In this document: piece by piece, positions 1-10,100 of the stretch | Numbering within the stretch: position 1 is the first letter of the stretch | How the letters are laid out: each line of letters opens with the position of its first letter | NCBI GenBank assembly: GCA_027491155.1 | Contig: JAIXWR010000033.1 | Location: 62,001-126,000, forward strand | Direction of reading: 5' to 3' | DNA from: Verrucomicrobiaceae bacterium | GTDB taxonomy: Bacteria; Verrucomicrobiota; Verrucomicrobiia; Verrucomicrobiales; Akkermansiaceae | DNA length: 64,000 nt | Notes under the pieces: generated by a model | What the model was told of the DNA's origin: nothing | Database searches by the model: none | Seen by the model: only the letters and a program-made list of their open reading frames with translations | Program-made: the position numbers and the translations under genes

Positions 1-3000
1 CGTTGGTGTCGATGATCGCGCCGCCGGACCGCACGTAGGTGGCCTGGGTGGGATTGGCGCCGTTGCCGCCGTCGCCGTAGAGGGTGATGAAGCTGGCGTT
101 GTCAGGGCCGATGGCTTTCAGGGTGCCTCCGTCCCAGATGAGGTGGGCGTCGTTGTTGCCTTCGGGGCCGGCGGCGTTGAGGTCGCGGTTGGCGACGCGG
201 AGGGACGGGGTTTCGAGAATGCCGCCGTTGAGTTCGAGTTGGAAGGTGGCCCCGGTGTTGGCGGAGCCGTCCACGCCGTTGGTCGCGGTGACGGTGCCGC
301 CGCCGATCGCGAGACGACCCCAGTCGGCGCTGGCGGCGTTGCTGATGATGCGGTTGGCGGAAAAAGTGCCGCCGGTGATGGCGAGGTTGGAGCGGCCGAT
401 GGTGGCGTCGCCTGTCAGGGTGAGGGCGGTGTTGAGTGAAAGCGTGGGATTGCCGGCGTAGTTGCCGTTGTTGGAACCGAGGCCTTGCACGGTGAGGTTC
501 ACGGCGCCAAGGCCGCCGCCGGAGAAGGAAGTGGCGGGGAAATTGGCCGAGGTGTTGCCGATGTTCACGGCACCTGCGGTGAGTCCGGAGCCGAGATTGA
601 CGGATCCGCCGACTGCACTGAAGAACGCATTGTTAGACGGTGAATTCACCCACGCGGCTCCCAGCCAGTTGGCGTCGGCGGTGCTCCAGACGTTGGTGGA
701 CGCGCTGTTGTTCCAGATGAAGTCCGGGCCCGGCGACCACTGCGCGTGGAGCGTGACGGGGGCGGTGATGGTGAAGGTGGCGCCGGGGTTGTAAGGGATT
801 CCGCTGCCGTTGGCGGCGGTGTTCCAATTGGCGAACGAGTATCCGGTTCGCACGAGACCGCCGGTGTTGCCGAGAACTGTCACCGTGGAATTCCCCGCGT
901 AAGGGCTGGCGGAATCGGTCGGCACGGCGCCGGTGCCGCCGTTGGCCTGATAGGTCACGGCGTAGGCCGGGGCGCTGACGACGGAAATGTTCAGATTGTC
1001 GATGTTGGTGAAGACGCCGTATCCCTCGAAAGTGATGTAGCCGTCCGCTGCGGACAACTGGGCGAGGGGGTAGGTTCCGGCAAGCGTGCCGTTCACATAC
1101 AGCTTCGCCATGGAGCCATTTCCATTGAAGGGCGAGCCGGTGCCCGCGGTGTCGGAGAGGATCACCGCGATGGTGGACCCGGCGGCGGTCCAGGTGCAGC
1201 CGTTGCTGATGTCGCCGCCGGAGGCGAATTGCTGGGTGCCGCCGTTGTGGCGGAACAGGCTGCTGAACTTGTTGGGAGCGGTGTTGACGAAGGCGTTCTG
1301 CGCGCTGCCGATGGCGATGGCCGTCCAGTTCGTCGCGTTCGGCGAGTCGGTGATCCTCAGGTCGTACTGGACTTTCAGCGGTTTGTTGAGCCCGTTCGTT
1401 TCCCCGGCGAAGTTGTGGTTCAGGCTGGCGCGAAGATCCAGGCTTTGGCCTCCGTACCATGCGGCCATCAGCATCTGTCCGCCGTTGCCGTGCTGGATCT
1501 TGTAGTCCGCATCGTGGCCGGTGACGCTGTAACTGAGCGGTGCGAGCAATCCCTGCTGGTCGGCTGCGAGCGTCGAATTGAACGCACCGGCCCCGTTGCT
1601 GGCGGAGTCGAAGTTGTCGGAAAGCAGGACATCGCCCGCGAGCGGCACGGTGACGGAGGCGAGCTGTGCCGGAGTGAGGGCGCTGGAGAAGAACTGCACG
1701 TCGTCGATGGAGCCTTGGAACATCGGCATCGCCGTGCCCTCGGAGCGGGCGAGGTAGTTGTGCTGGAGTCCGGTGGTCGTGTTGGGCGCGAGCAGTTGGT
1801 CCGGCGTGATCGTGATGGCGCCGGTGGCGACGGCCGTGCCATTGACCAGGAGCGAACCTGTGCTGCCATCGAGCGTCACCGCGACGTGCGACCAGACTCC
1901 GGCGGGAAGCGAGGCGCTTGTCAGGGTTTGTTCCGCACCGCCATTGACGATGGCGAACTTCGCCTGACCTGAAGCATCGGACGTGGTGAAGGACATCCGT
2001 CGCGTGGTACTCGCACCGAGCCAGAGCAAGGCCTGGTTGGCTGGGCCGCCGCCGGGTTTCACCCATGCCGCGAATGTGAACGCGCGCATGTCCGCCACGC
2101 TGCGGTCGAGCGCGAGGTATTGGCCGGAGCCGTTGAAGCTGAGGAAGCCCTTCCGTTTCCAATCGGTCGAAGTCCATGCGGGCGAGCCGATCGTGAAGGC
2201 ATCGGTGACGCCGAAGCGGTCGAGCGCGCGCGAATCGTGGGCGCTGCCGAAATCGTAGGAGGCATAATGGCCGGCCGGTGTGGCGGTGGTGAAGTTGTCC
2301 GGGATGCCGACGAAGGGCAGGTGGCCGAAGGTGATGCCGCCGGAGAGGGATTTGTTGAACATGTAGTCGCCGTCCACGATGGCGTTGCCGCTGAGCGTGC
2401 CGCTGTTCTGGTGCCATGCGCTGCCCTTGGCGACGGCGGTGTCCTGCAAGTTGCCCTCCACGGTGGCGTGTTCGAGAACGCGGGCGTTTCCCGAAATCGT
2501 GCCGTTGTCCACGATGGCCCAGTCGCGGACCCGGGCGTTGCCGGTGACCGTTCCACCGCGCACCCAGGCATGGCCGCTGATGACTGCACTGCTGTTCACG
2601 GTGCCTCCGGAGACCATCGCGTAGTCCTCGATCCGTGCGCTGCCGCTGACCGAGCCGCCGGTCACCCGGGCGTTGGGACCAATGAAGACGCTATTGGGCA
2701 CGGATACGGATTTCCATCCGCCGCCGTTGGCATGTTGGGTCATGCCGGAAGTGGATCCATTGGTCCGTTCGCGCGGGGTGGCGCCGGTGACGTGGACCTG
2801 ATAGTGGAAACGCGAGCGCGAGGGATGCGAGCGGAAGGGTTCGGCGGGCTCGTTGAATCCGCCGTTGGCATACCAGTCGGGTGTTCCGGCGACGGAGAGG
2901 TAGAGCTTGTTTTCGTTGGCGGCGAGGGTGATCGAGCTGCTGCCGTTGTTCCAAAGGGGAGTGTAGCGTTCGACCCCGGTGTCGCTGACGGCGATGAACG

Positions 3001-4516
3001 AGGCGCGCCAGTCGGCTCCGCGGGCGGAATCGGTTAGGCCTTGCAGGTTCACGCTGACCACGCGGCCCGCGCCGCTGCCGGCGGGGATGAGTTCGTGCAT
3101 CGCGTAGGCACCTTGGGCGGGGGCTTTGTTAGGAGGCACGCGCCACCAGCCGGGGGCGTCCGGGCGCTGGATCAGGTCGGTGAAAAGATGGCGGGCGTTG
3201 CGGACGGGGTCCTGGTTGTTCAGTTCGGCCGTCATGGCGGCCTGATTGGAGAAGTCCCAGGTCGCGCAGCGCCGGGCGTAGTAGCCGGAGATGTCCTTGA
3301 GTGAGGTCGTGGGCGTGAGTCGGTCGAGCGTCATCGCCCAGAACTCGCCGGGCTGGCCTTCCTGCCAGAGGCGCTTGATCATGCCGTCGGAGAGGTCCGG
3401 GAGATTGTCCGGATTGTCGTCCACGTAATAGAGGAAGGGCCAGGTGAGGTAGTAGTTCCTGCCGGAGGAAATCATGAAGTGGCCGTCGCGCACGCCGAGT
3501 GCCTCGATGTTGGAACGGTTCGGATAGAAAGCCTGATAATGCTGCAGCCAGCGTTCGCGGCCGTAGTTGGCGTGGGTTTCCCACTGGCCGGAGTAGTGGC
3601 CGTTGTTGTTGTGATGCTGGAAGACATGCATCAGCTCGTGCGGGATGATCCAGGTGGGCGGATCGACCTGCAGGCCGCTGGGTTCGATGTTGAAGTAGGC
3701 GAAGCCGCCACCGGTGGAACTCATCCAGTAACCGTTGTGGATGCAGAGGAAGTTGACCTTGTATTTGTTGCCGTTCGGGCTGGAAGTGGATTCGGCGGGC
3801 TCGCGGTAGCCCATGACTTTCACGAAGACCTGCCAGGCTTCCTCGGCATTGCGAAGGGCGCCGCGGGCGGTGGTGGCATTGACGCCTTGGGCGGCGCGGT
3901 TGGCGTCCCAGAGAAAGCGGAAGCGCTTCGACGAAAGCTCGTTGTCGCTGCTGAACTCCGGATTGGTGAGATACACATCGCCGGGCAGGTCGCCGACGCG
4001 GAGGTAGTCGATGGCGAATGCCTGGCCGGAGGTGGCCGAGGGCTCGATGCGGAGGTCGCGCAGGCTGGCCCGCCACCACGGTTCCGGCCCGACATCGATG
4101 CGGTAGGTGTGGAAGGCACCGTCGGCCGGGACGAGGGCGTCGGGGATGACCAGGACGCGGGCGGCGTTGAAGCCGGTGGTGGCGGTGGTGCCGTAGGAAA
4201 TCCGGATGTCGCCGGTGTGCGAGGCCGGCACCTGGATGCGGAGTTCGAGGTAGTCGTTGAATCCGAGATCGAGATCCGGGCCGGAGAAGTTCGAGCGGAT
4301 GACCCGTGGCGAGGTGCCGCTCGTCGTGCCGGAAAACCTGCCGCTGGAAACGGTGGCGGAGGTGACCTGGCTCGTCGTCCAGCCTTCGAAATCGGTGTCG
4401 GTATTCCATTCCACGGCATAGGTGCCGGTGAGCGGCGTGGCAGGATCGACCACGATGGGCAGATCGACGGCGCGCAGAAGCGACGCCAGTGCGAGCAGGA
4501 CGAGGAAGGGTTTCAC
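1..4516 (-). CDS. Giant secreted DUF6055/LamG/autotransporter-repeat protein (partial, C-terminus beyond the left edge)
   Basis: At least 1,505 residues, open to the window edge. The GTG at 4516 is chosen because it is followed at once by a signal peptide (MKPFLVLLALASLLRA) and no nearby in-frame ATG exists. Visible in order: an N-terminal beta-sandwich-like region; a DUF6055 (Svx/AvrXca-type) region with a zinc-protease-like HELMH motif near residues 292-296; about 100 residues of short 'SGxARVxxxAxVxGG' repeats (about 619-712) resembling a beta-helix; a LamG-type domain (about 750-955); another concanavalin-like region; an InlB B-repeat-like unit (about 1185-1260, GYSFANWNTAANGSG); then autotransporter-associated beta-strand repeats. 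It starts 19 nt after the upstream GH29-like gene, so the two are probably co-transcribed. Role inferred: secreted or surface-attached protein acting on polymers. Peptidase activity is suggested only by HExxH. Confidence 0.85.
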   Translation of the reverse strand, partial: MKPFLVLLALASLLRAVDLPIVVDPATPLTGTYAVEWNTDTDFEGWTTSQVTSATVSSGRFSGTTSGTSPRVIRSNFSGPDLDLGFNDYLELRIQVPASHTGDIRISYGTTATTGFNAARVLVIPDALVPADGAFHTYRIDVGPEPWWRASLRDLRIEPSATSGQAFAIDYLRVGDLPGDVYLTNPEFSSDNELSSKRFRFLWDANRAAQGVNATTARGALRNAEEAWQVFVKVMGYREPAESTSSPNGNKYKVNFLCIHNGYWMSSTGGGFAYFNIEPSGLQVDPPTWIIPHELMHVFQHHNNNGHYSGQWETHANYGRERWLQHYQAFYPNRSNIEALGVRDGHFMISSGRNYYLTWPFLYYVDDNPDNLPDLSDGMIKRLWQEGQPGEFWAMTLDRLTPTTSLKDISGYYARRCATWDFSNQAAMTAELNNQDPVRNARHLFTDLIQRPDAPGWWRVPPNKAPAQGAYAMHELIPAGSGAGRVVSVNLQGLTDSARGADWRASFIAVSDTGVERYTPLWNNGSSSITLAANENKLYLSVAGTPDWYANGGFNEPAEPFRSHPSRSRFHYQVHVTGATPRERTNGSTSGMTQHANGGGWKSVSVPNSVFIGPNARVTGGSVSGSARIEDYAMVSGGTVNSSAVISGHAWVRGGTVTGNARVRDWAIVDNGTISGNARVLEHATVEGNLQDTAVAKGSAWHQNSGTLSGNAIVDGDYMFNKSLSGGITFGHLPFVGIPDNFTTATPAGHYASYDFGSAHDSRALDRFGVTDAFTIGSPAWTSTDWKRKGFLSFNGSGQYLALDRSVADMRAFTFAAWVKPGGGPANQALLWLGASTTRRMSFTTSDASGQAKFAIVNGGAEQTLTSASLPAGVWSHVAVTLDGSTGSLLVNGTAVATGAITITPDQLLAPNTTTGLQHNYLARSEGTAMPMFQGSIDDVQFFSSALTPAQLASVTVPLAGDVLLSDNFDSASNGAGAFNSTLAADQQGLLAPLSYSVTGHDADYKIQHGNGGQMLMAAWYGGQSLDLRASLNHNFAGETNGLNKPLKVQYDLRITDSPNATNWTAIAIGSAQNAFVNTAPNKFSSLFRHNGGTQQFASGGDISNGCTWTAAGSTIAVILSDTAGTGSPFNGNGSMAKLYVNGTLAGTYPLAQLSAADGYITFEGYGVFTNIDNLNISVVSAPAYAVTYQANGGTGAVPTDSASPYAGNSTVTVLGNTGGLVRTGYSFANWNTAANGSGIPYNPGATFTITAPVTLHAQWSPGPDFIWNNSASTNVWSTADANWLGAAWVNSPSNNAFFSAVGGSVNLGSGLTAGAVNIGNTSANFPATSFSGGGLGAVNLTVQGLGSNNGNYAGNPTLSLNTALTLTGDATIGRSNLAITGGTFSANRIISNAASADWGRLAIGGGTVTATNGVDGSANTGATFQLELNGGILETPSLRVANRDLNAAGPEGNNDAHLIWDGGTLKAIGPDNASFITLYGDGGNGANPTQATYVRSGGAIIDTN

Positions 4517-4535
4517 GGAAGGTGAAGCGGGTTTT

Positions 4536-7019
4536 CTAGAAGGAAGGCCGGAAGACGCGGAAGCCCTGCACATCCATGAACTTCCCGCGCTTTTTGACAA
4601 GGCAGAGCGTGTGGCGGCCGGGTGGCAGTCCGGTGAGGGTCACCAGGGGCGAGGCACCCAGCGGAGTGCCGTGGTACTGGTTGATGTGGCGGACGCTCCG
4701 GCCGTCGAGGAAGACCTCGATGGTTCCGCGGTCGGGTCCTTGCGGCGCGAGGAACTGGACGGCGGTGCCAGTGAACTCGAGTTGCACGAAGTCCTCGCTG
4801 CGGTCGGTGCTGCGGATGCCGCCGTTCGGTCCGGTCTTCTTCCAATTTCCTCCGGCGGGATTGTACACTCGGAACATGTCCACCTGCACATAGGGTCCGC
4901 CGACCTTGACTCCCTTGAGTTCGTGTTTGCCGTTGGGCAGGCCGGTCAGGTCGATGCCGACGACATGCGGCCGGTTCCCGGTGGCGTTCATGTTGACGCG
5001 CTTGAGCGGCTTGCCGTCGAGCGAGAAGTCGATCTCGCCGAGGCCGTTGCCGACCATCATCACGCCGGTGCCGTTGAAATGGATGGTGAAGGCGTCTCCG
5101 TCGGCGGCGGTGTAGTGGATGTCGCTCTGGAATTCGCCGCCGTCGCGGTGCTGGTGCGGCCAGTTGCCGTGGTACTCGATCCACCCCGCGCCGCCGGGCT
5201 GGGTGACGGTGTTGTTGAAGACCTCGCGGGTGCCGAAGACGACCGATGGATCGTCGGTGCGGACGACGCGGGACGTGAAGCTGCCTTTGCCGGTGACGTC
5301 CATGGCGATCACGGTGTTGAGAGGATTCCATGACTCGCCGTCGGGCAGGGTCAGGCGGACTCCGGTGGCGGACTGTTCGAGTTTCACCGGCTTGCCGCCG
5401 GGCAGCAGGCGGGCCTTGGCGAAGGTCTTGCCGTCATCCGGCGGCGGAAGTGTTAGAACGGGTCCGGCCTGGGGTTTGAGAACGTGGACGTATTCCGTCT
5501 TGTCATCGGGCGAGCGGGTGGCGACGCCCCAGGGGAGGTCTGTGATGGTGCCCTTCGGCTGCCAGGAGGTGCTGGGATAGGTGTTCTTGATCGATTCGGC
5601 GATGGGGGCGATGTAGGCGCCGGCCTTTTGCATCGCTTCGAGCACGCCTTCCTCCCAGCGGCCGACGAATTTCTTTTGTCCCGTGGCGGGATCGGTCCAA
5701 GTGCCATCGCCGGGGTAGGGACCCGCGGACCAGGCCCAGCCGCCGCCTTCGATGCAGGAGCCGGCACCGACCACCGTGGCGCGGAAGATCCCTTCCGGGC
5801 TGCGGGTCACGGCGGGGGTGGGCGTGGGGACTTTCGGAACCTGCGCACTCCAGGTCTTCGAAATCACCTGGGCGTAGGCATTCGGCATGGTCCAGGCGAT
5901 GTCGGGCGAAAGGTTGGGAGTCGCGGGTCCGGATTCTCCGATCGGGGCATCGAAGGCGTAGAGGTTGCCGTAGAAGTTCTGGATCAGCACGGCGTCGGGC
6001 TTGCGCCAGCGGATGGCGCGTTCCATGCGGTGGGAATCGATGTTGTTGTCGCTGTTTCCGTTCGGGTCGTTTTCGTCGACGAAGAAGCCATCGATGTCAT
6101 AGCGATCGATCATCTCGCCATGGATCTCCTCCATGAAGCGGTTCCAGTCCTCGCCCCAATACAACTGCTGGCCCGGGTGGCAGTAGAACAGGACGCGCAC
6201 GCCCTTGGCGCGGACAGCGGCGACCATGCGGCCGAGCATGTCGGTCTTCGGCGTCTTGATGCGCGGGCGTTCATGGGGCGGCACGCGCTCGACGGCGGCA
6301 CTGTTGAAGAGCGGATGGAAGTTCGAGTGCCAGGCGGTGAAGATGAGGTATTCCACGCCCATGGAGGCGATGTCCTCGGCGAAGCCGGCGGCATCGAAGC
6401 TGTCCGCGACGTAGTCCGCACCGGCGGAGGTGGGGCTGCCATCGATGTTCAGCGTGGTGTGGCCGTTGCCGTCGTTCACGTAGTGGACGAAGAACCCGTA
6501 CTTCATCCGCTTCCACCGCTCGCGGGCGGAGAGGCCGGTGTCCTTGACGAGGAGGATTCCGCCGCTGAGGGAGGGTGTTTCGAAGTCGGCCTGTTTGGCG
6601 GCGACGCTGCCCTTGCCGCCCCATCGTCCGGGGGCTTGTTTCTCATCGGAGAGGAAGAGGGCGTCGCAGGGAACCGCTTGGCCCGGCGGCAACTTGAGTC
6701 CGGCACCCTCCGCCAGATTGAAACGGAGTCCCGGCGCGAGCCGCGCGTTTGAGAGGTCGAGGATTCCCTTCTCAACGTTGATCACGCCGGCGAGCTTGAG
6801 GTCGGAGGTGAGGGCGAGGGTGCCGGGGCCCGTCTTGACCAGCCCGCAGCCCGGGCGGGGTTCGATGACGGGCTGCTGCCAGTGGATCCCCGCCGGTCCG
6901 ACATCGGCTTCGCTCACCGACAAGATGTCCCATGACGGATCTGCCGCCTGGATCTGCGGAAGGCTCCATGCGGCAAGGATTGCGGCGAGCGAGCGGATGC
7001 GCGTGGAAGAGAGGAGCAT
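4536..7019 (-). CDS. Secreted GH29-like (alpha-L-fucosidase-type) glycoside hydrolase with C-terminal beta-sandwich domains
   Basis: 827 residues with an N-terminal signal peptide ending near AQA/QAA. Residues about 55-150 contain an autotransporter-associated beta-strand motif (GLVKTGPGTLALTSDL). The central part (about 165-500) has the GH29-like TIM-barrel pattern: RWKRMKYGFFVHY, the 'GVEYLIFTAWHSNFHPL' strand, and YDIDGFFVDEND near residue 312, where the catalytic Asp would be expected. The C-terminal 230 residues hold two similar beta-sandwich modules (IEYHGNWPHQHRDGGEFQSD and a second copy), probably carbohydrate-binding. Predicted to act outside the cytoplasm on fucosylated or related glycans. 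The family is clear only at fold level, so substrate is not assigned. The stop lies 19 nt before the DUF6055 giant protein. Confidence 0.8.
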   Translation of the reverse strand: MLLSSTRIRSLAAILAAWSLPQIQAADPSWDILSVSEADVGPAGIHWQQPVIEPRPGCGLVKTGPGTLALTSDLKLAGVINVEKGILDLSNARLAPGLRFNLAEGAGLKLPPGQAVPCDALFLSDEKQAPGRWGGKGSVAAKQADFETPSLSGGILLVKDTGLSARERWKRMKYGFFVHYVNDGNGHTTLNIDGSPTSAGADYVADSFDAAGFAEDIASMGVEYLIFTAWHSNFHPLFNSAAVERVPPHERPRIKTPKTDMLGRMVAAVRAKGVRVLFYCHPGQQLYWGEDWNRFMEEIHGEMIDRYDIDGFFVDENDPNGNSDNNIDSHRMERAIRWRKPDAVLIQNFYGNLYAFDAPIGESGPATPNLSPDIAWTMPNAYAQVISKTWSAQVPKVPTPTPAVTRSPEGIFRATVVGAGSCIEGGGWAWSAGPYPGDGTWTDPATGQKKFVGRWEEGVLEAMQKAGAYIAPIAESIKNTYPSTSWQPKGTITDLPWGVATRSPDDKTEYVHVLKPQAGPVLTLPPPDDGKTFAKARLLPGGKPVKLEQSATGVRLTLPDGESWNPLNTVIAMDVTGKGSFTSRVVRTDDPSVVFGTREVFNNTVTQPGGAGWIEYHGNWPHQHRDGGEFQSDIHYTAADGDAFTIHFNGTGVMMVGNGLGEIDFSLDGKPLKRVNMNATGNRPHVVGIDLTGLPNGKHELKGVKVGGPYVQVDMFRVYNPAGGNWKKTGPNGGIRSTDRSEDFVQLEFTGTAVQFLAPQGPDRGTIEVFLDGRSVRHINQYHGTPLGASPLVTLTGLPPGRHTLCLVKKRGKFMDVQGFRVFRPSF

Positions 7020-7153
7020 GCGATGAACGTCGGGAAGTCCGAGCCCGATGGTCGGATGACGAGCTTGGGCTCGGCAAGCCTTGTCGGTGGACAGGAAGCC
7101 CTGAGTCGTTGCCGGTCCTCGAGATCGCGAAGGTGGCCGCGGGACGTTGGGAT

Positions 7154-10100
7154 TCAGCGTCCGATGTCGCGCAGTCGGTCCGCGAGGGCGGCGGCGAGGG
7201 ACTCGACGTTCCCGTCGTCGAACAGCGTGAGGTGCTGGCCGGGGACGGGGACGATCTTAAGTCCGCGGCCGGCAAATGGCGTCCAGCCGTAGTCCTCTGG
7301 CCACTCCACCTTGTCGCTGGCGGTCATCGCCTTGAAGAGGATGATTTCTCCGGGGAAGGGCCGGGGGCGATAGGCCTGCATGGCGCGCCAGTTTTCCTCG
7401 CGGACCTGGACGCGGCGGAGGTCGCTGTGGGGTTCGGCGGGTCCCTGGGTCATGGCGGCGGCGACTTCCTCTTTCACCCGGCGGTTGGTGGCGATGCCTT
7501 CGGCGATGCGCTCGCGGAGACGTTCGAGGCGGGCGGGGAGCGGCAGGTCCTGCTGCTGTTGCCAGAACGCGCCGAAGCGGCCGGGCAAAGAGTAGCGCTT
7601 GGCGGGAGCGGTCGGGTTCTGGGTGTCGAAGAGTCCGAGGAAGTCGACCTCGTGCCCCGCCGCCACCAACTGGCAGGCCATTTCGTGGGCGACCACGCCG
7701 CCGAAGGAGTAGCCGGCCAGACGGAGAGGCCCGCCGGGGTGAACGGCCAGCAGTTCCTTCACGTAGGCGGCGGCGGTTTCCTCGACGCTGGTTTCGGGGA
7801 TCGGACCGCCGCTGCTGAGGGCGCGGGATTCGATGGCGTGGAGGGGTCCGTCGTGCGGCATCCTTTCGGCCAGGCTGCGGTAGAAAAGGACGCCGCCATC
7901 GCCGCCATGGATGCAGTAGAGCGGCGGTGCCGCTCCTCCTTCCGCGAGGGAGACGAGGTGGCCCTTGCTTTCCCCCTGCACCGGGACGGCAGGGGATTCC
8001 TGCGTGGCTAGCAGGGAGGCGAGGCCTGCGACGGTCGGATGGGTCAGCAGGGCGGCCAGAGGCAGGGGGCGGCCGAACTCGCGGCTGATGCGGGAGAACA
8101 GGCGGAGGGCGAGCAGCGAGTGGCCGCCGAGCGCGAAGAAGTTGTCATCGCGGCCGACCGATGGCAGGCCGAGCAGCTCGGCCCACATCGCGGCGAGGCG
8201 GACTTCGGTTTCACCGGACGGCGGGGCGAAGGGTCGTGCGGCGGCAACGAGCGGCTCCTCCGCGGGATCGGGCAGCGAGGCAATGTCGACCTTGCCGTTC
8301 GCCGTGACCGGAAAGCTGGCGACGATGGCCAGGCCGTCCGGGCGGAGGTAGGACGGCAAGCGATGCTCGAGCCAGGTGCGGAGCGCGGCGGCATCGAGAG
8401 CGCTTCCTTCGACGGTGGCGGCCCAGGCCAGGATGCGCTTGCTTTCCGGGCCGTCTCCCCGGACGGCCACCTTGACCTGGCGCATCTCCGGGTGGGTGGC
8501 GATGACGGACTCGATCTCGCCGAGCTCGATGCGGAAGCCGCGGACCTTGACCTGCTGGTCGCGACGCCCGAGGAACTCGATGGTGCCATCGGCAAGCCAG
8601 CGGCAGAGGTCGCCGGTTTTGTAGAGGCGGCCGAACTGCGGGTGATGGATGAATTTCTCCGCGGTGAGAGCCTCATCGCGGTGATAGCCGAGCGCGAGGC
8701 CGTCGCCGCCGGTGTGGAGTTCGCCGGGGATGCCGGCGGGGACCGGGCGGCCGAGCTCGTCGAGGAGAACGACGCCGGTGTTGGCGATCGGGCGGCCGAT
8801 CGGGATCGAGGGCCGTTCCGCATCGGCCGCGGTGATCCGGTGGCAGGTGGTGAAGGTGGTGTTCTCGGTCGGTCCGTAGCCGTTCACGAGCGTCGTGTCC
8901 GGCAAGACCTCCAGCGCGCGGCGGACGTGAGGAACGGAGAGGATGTCGCCGCCGGCGAGCAGGTGGCGGAGGCCCTTCAGCGAGTCGGCGTGCTCCTCGA
9001 TCATCACCTGGAAGAGCCCGGCGGTGAGCCACAAGGTGGTGACGCCTTTCCCGCGCACGGCGGCGGCGATGGCGTCGAGGTCCTTGCCCTTGTCGGGAAT
9101 CACGAGGCGGCCGCCGTTGAGCAGCGGGCCCCAGATCTCGAGGGTCGAGGCGTCGAACGCGAGCGGCGCGCCGAGCAGGAAGACATCGTCGGCGGTGATC
9201 GGGATGAAGTCGTTGCCGCGGACCAGCCGGACCACGCCGCGGTGCGGGACCAGCACGCCCTTGGGCTTGCCGGTGGAGCCGGAGGTGAAGAGAAGGTAAG
9301 CGGGATGGCTTGCGGTAACGGCGACCTGCGGCAGCTCTGTTAGATGGGCCTGGGATCCGCCGTGCGGGATGCGCAGCAGGCGCCCGTCCCATTCCCCGAA
9401 GGCCTGCCAGTCGCTGTGGGTGGTCAGGGCGATGCGGATGCCGGATTCCTCCAACAGCAGGTTGAAGCGCTCGGCCGGGTAATCGGGGTCGAGCGGCACG
9501 TAGGCGCCGCCGGCGAACAGGATGCCGAGCAAGCCGGCGATCATTTCGAAGGACGGCCGGGCGCAGAGTCCGACGAGTTCGCCGGGCGCGGCGCCGGCGT
9601 CGAGCAATTGCTTGGCGATGGCGGCGGCTTCGGCGTGGAGCTGGCCGTAGCTGATCCTTTGATCGCCGGATTCCAGCGCGATGCGGTCGGGCGAAGCCAG
9701 GGCGGTAGCCGCGAAGAGCTGGCCGATGGTGGCGTCGCGCGGGTAGTCGCTGCGGTGCCCGGCCCAGTCGCCGAGCAGGTGCTGCTTTTCGCCTTCGGCC
9801 AGGATCTCAAGGCGGGACACCGGCCGGGCGGGATCGGCGGCGATGTCTTCCAACAGCCGCTGGAAATGGCCGAGCATGCGGCGGGCGGTCTCGCGCTCGA
9901 AGAGGTCGGTGCTGAAGTCGCAGGTCACGCGCCAGCCTTCGGCGCGCTCGACCATGAAGAAGTGGAGGTCGAAGATCGCCCCGGGCGAGCGGGACGGGAT
10001 CGGGACCAGCTCCACACCGCCGAAGCTGCCGGCTTTGGCGAAGGATCGCTGGTGGGTGAAGTTCACCTGGAACAGCGGGTTGCGGCTGGCGTCGCGGTCG

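Noticed and set aside
633-4419. Several long Arg/Pro/His-rich reading frames opposite or out of frame to the DUF6055 gene
   Set aside because: Typical GC-rich shadow frames; the secretion signal and domain motifs are in the one long frame starting at 4516.
7020-7153. Terminator after the NRPS operon
   Set aside because: A 7-bp gagccc/gggctc pairing exists but the loop is about 20 nt and there is no T-run.
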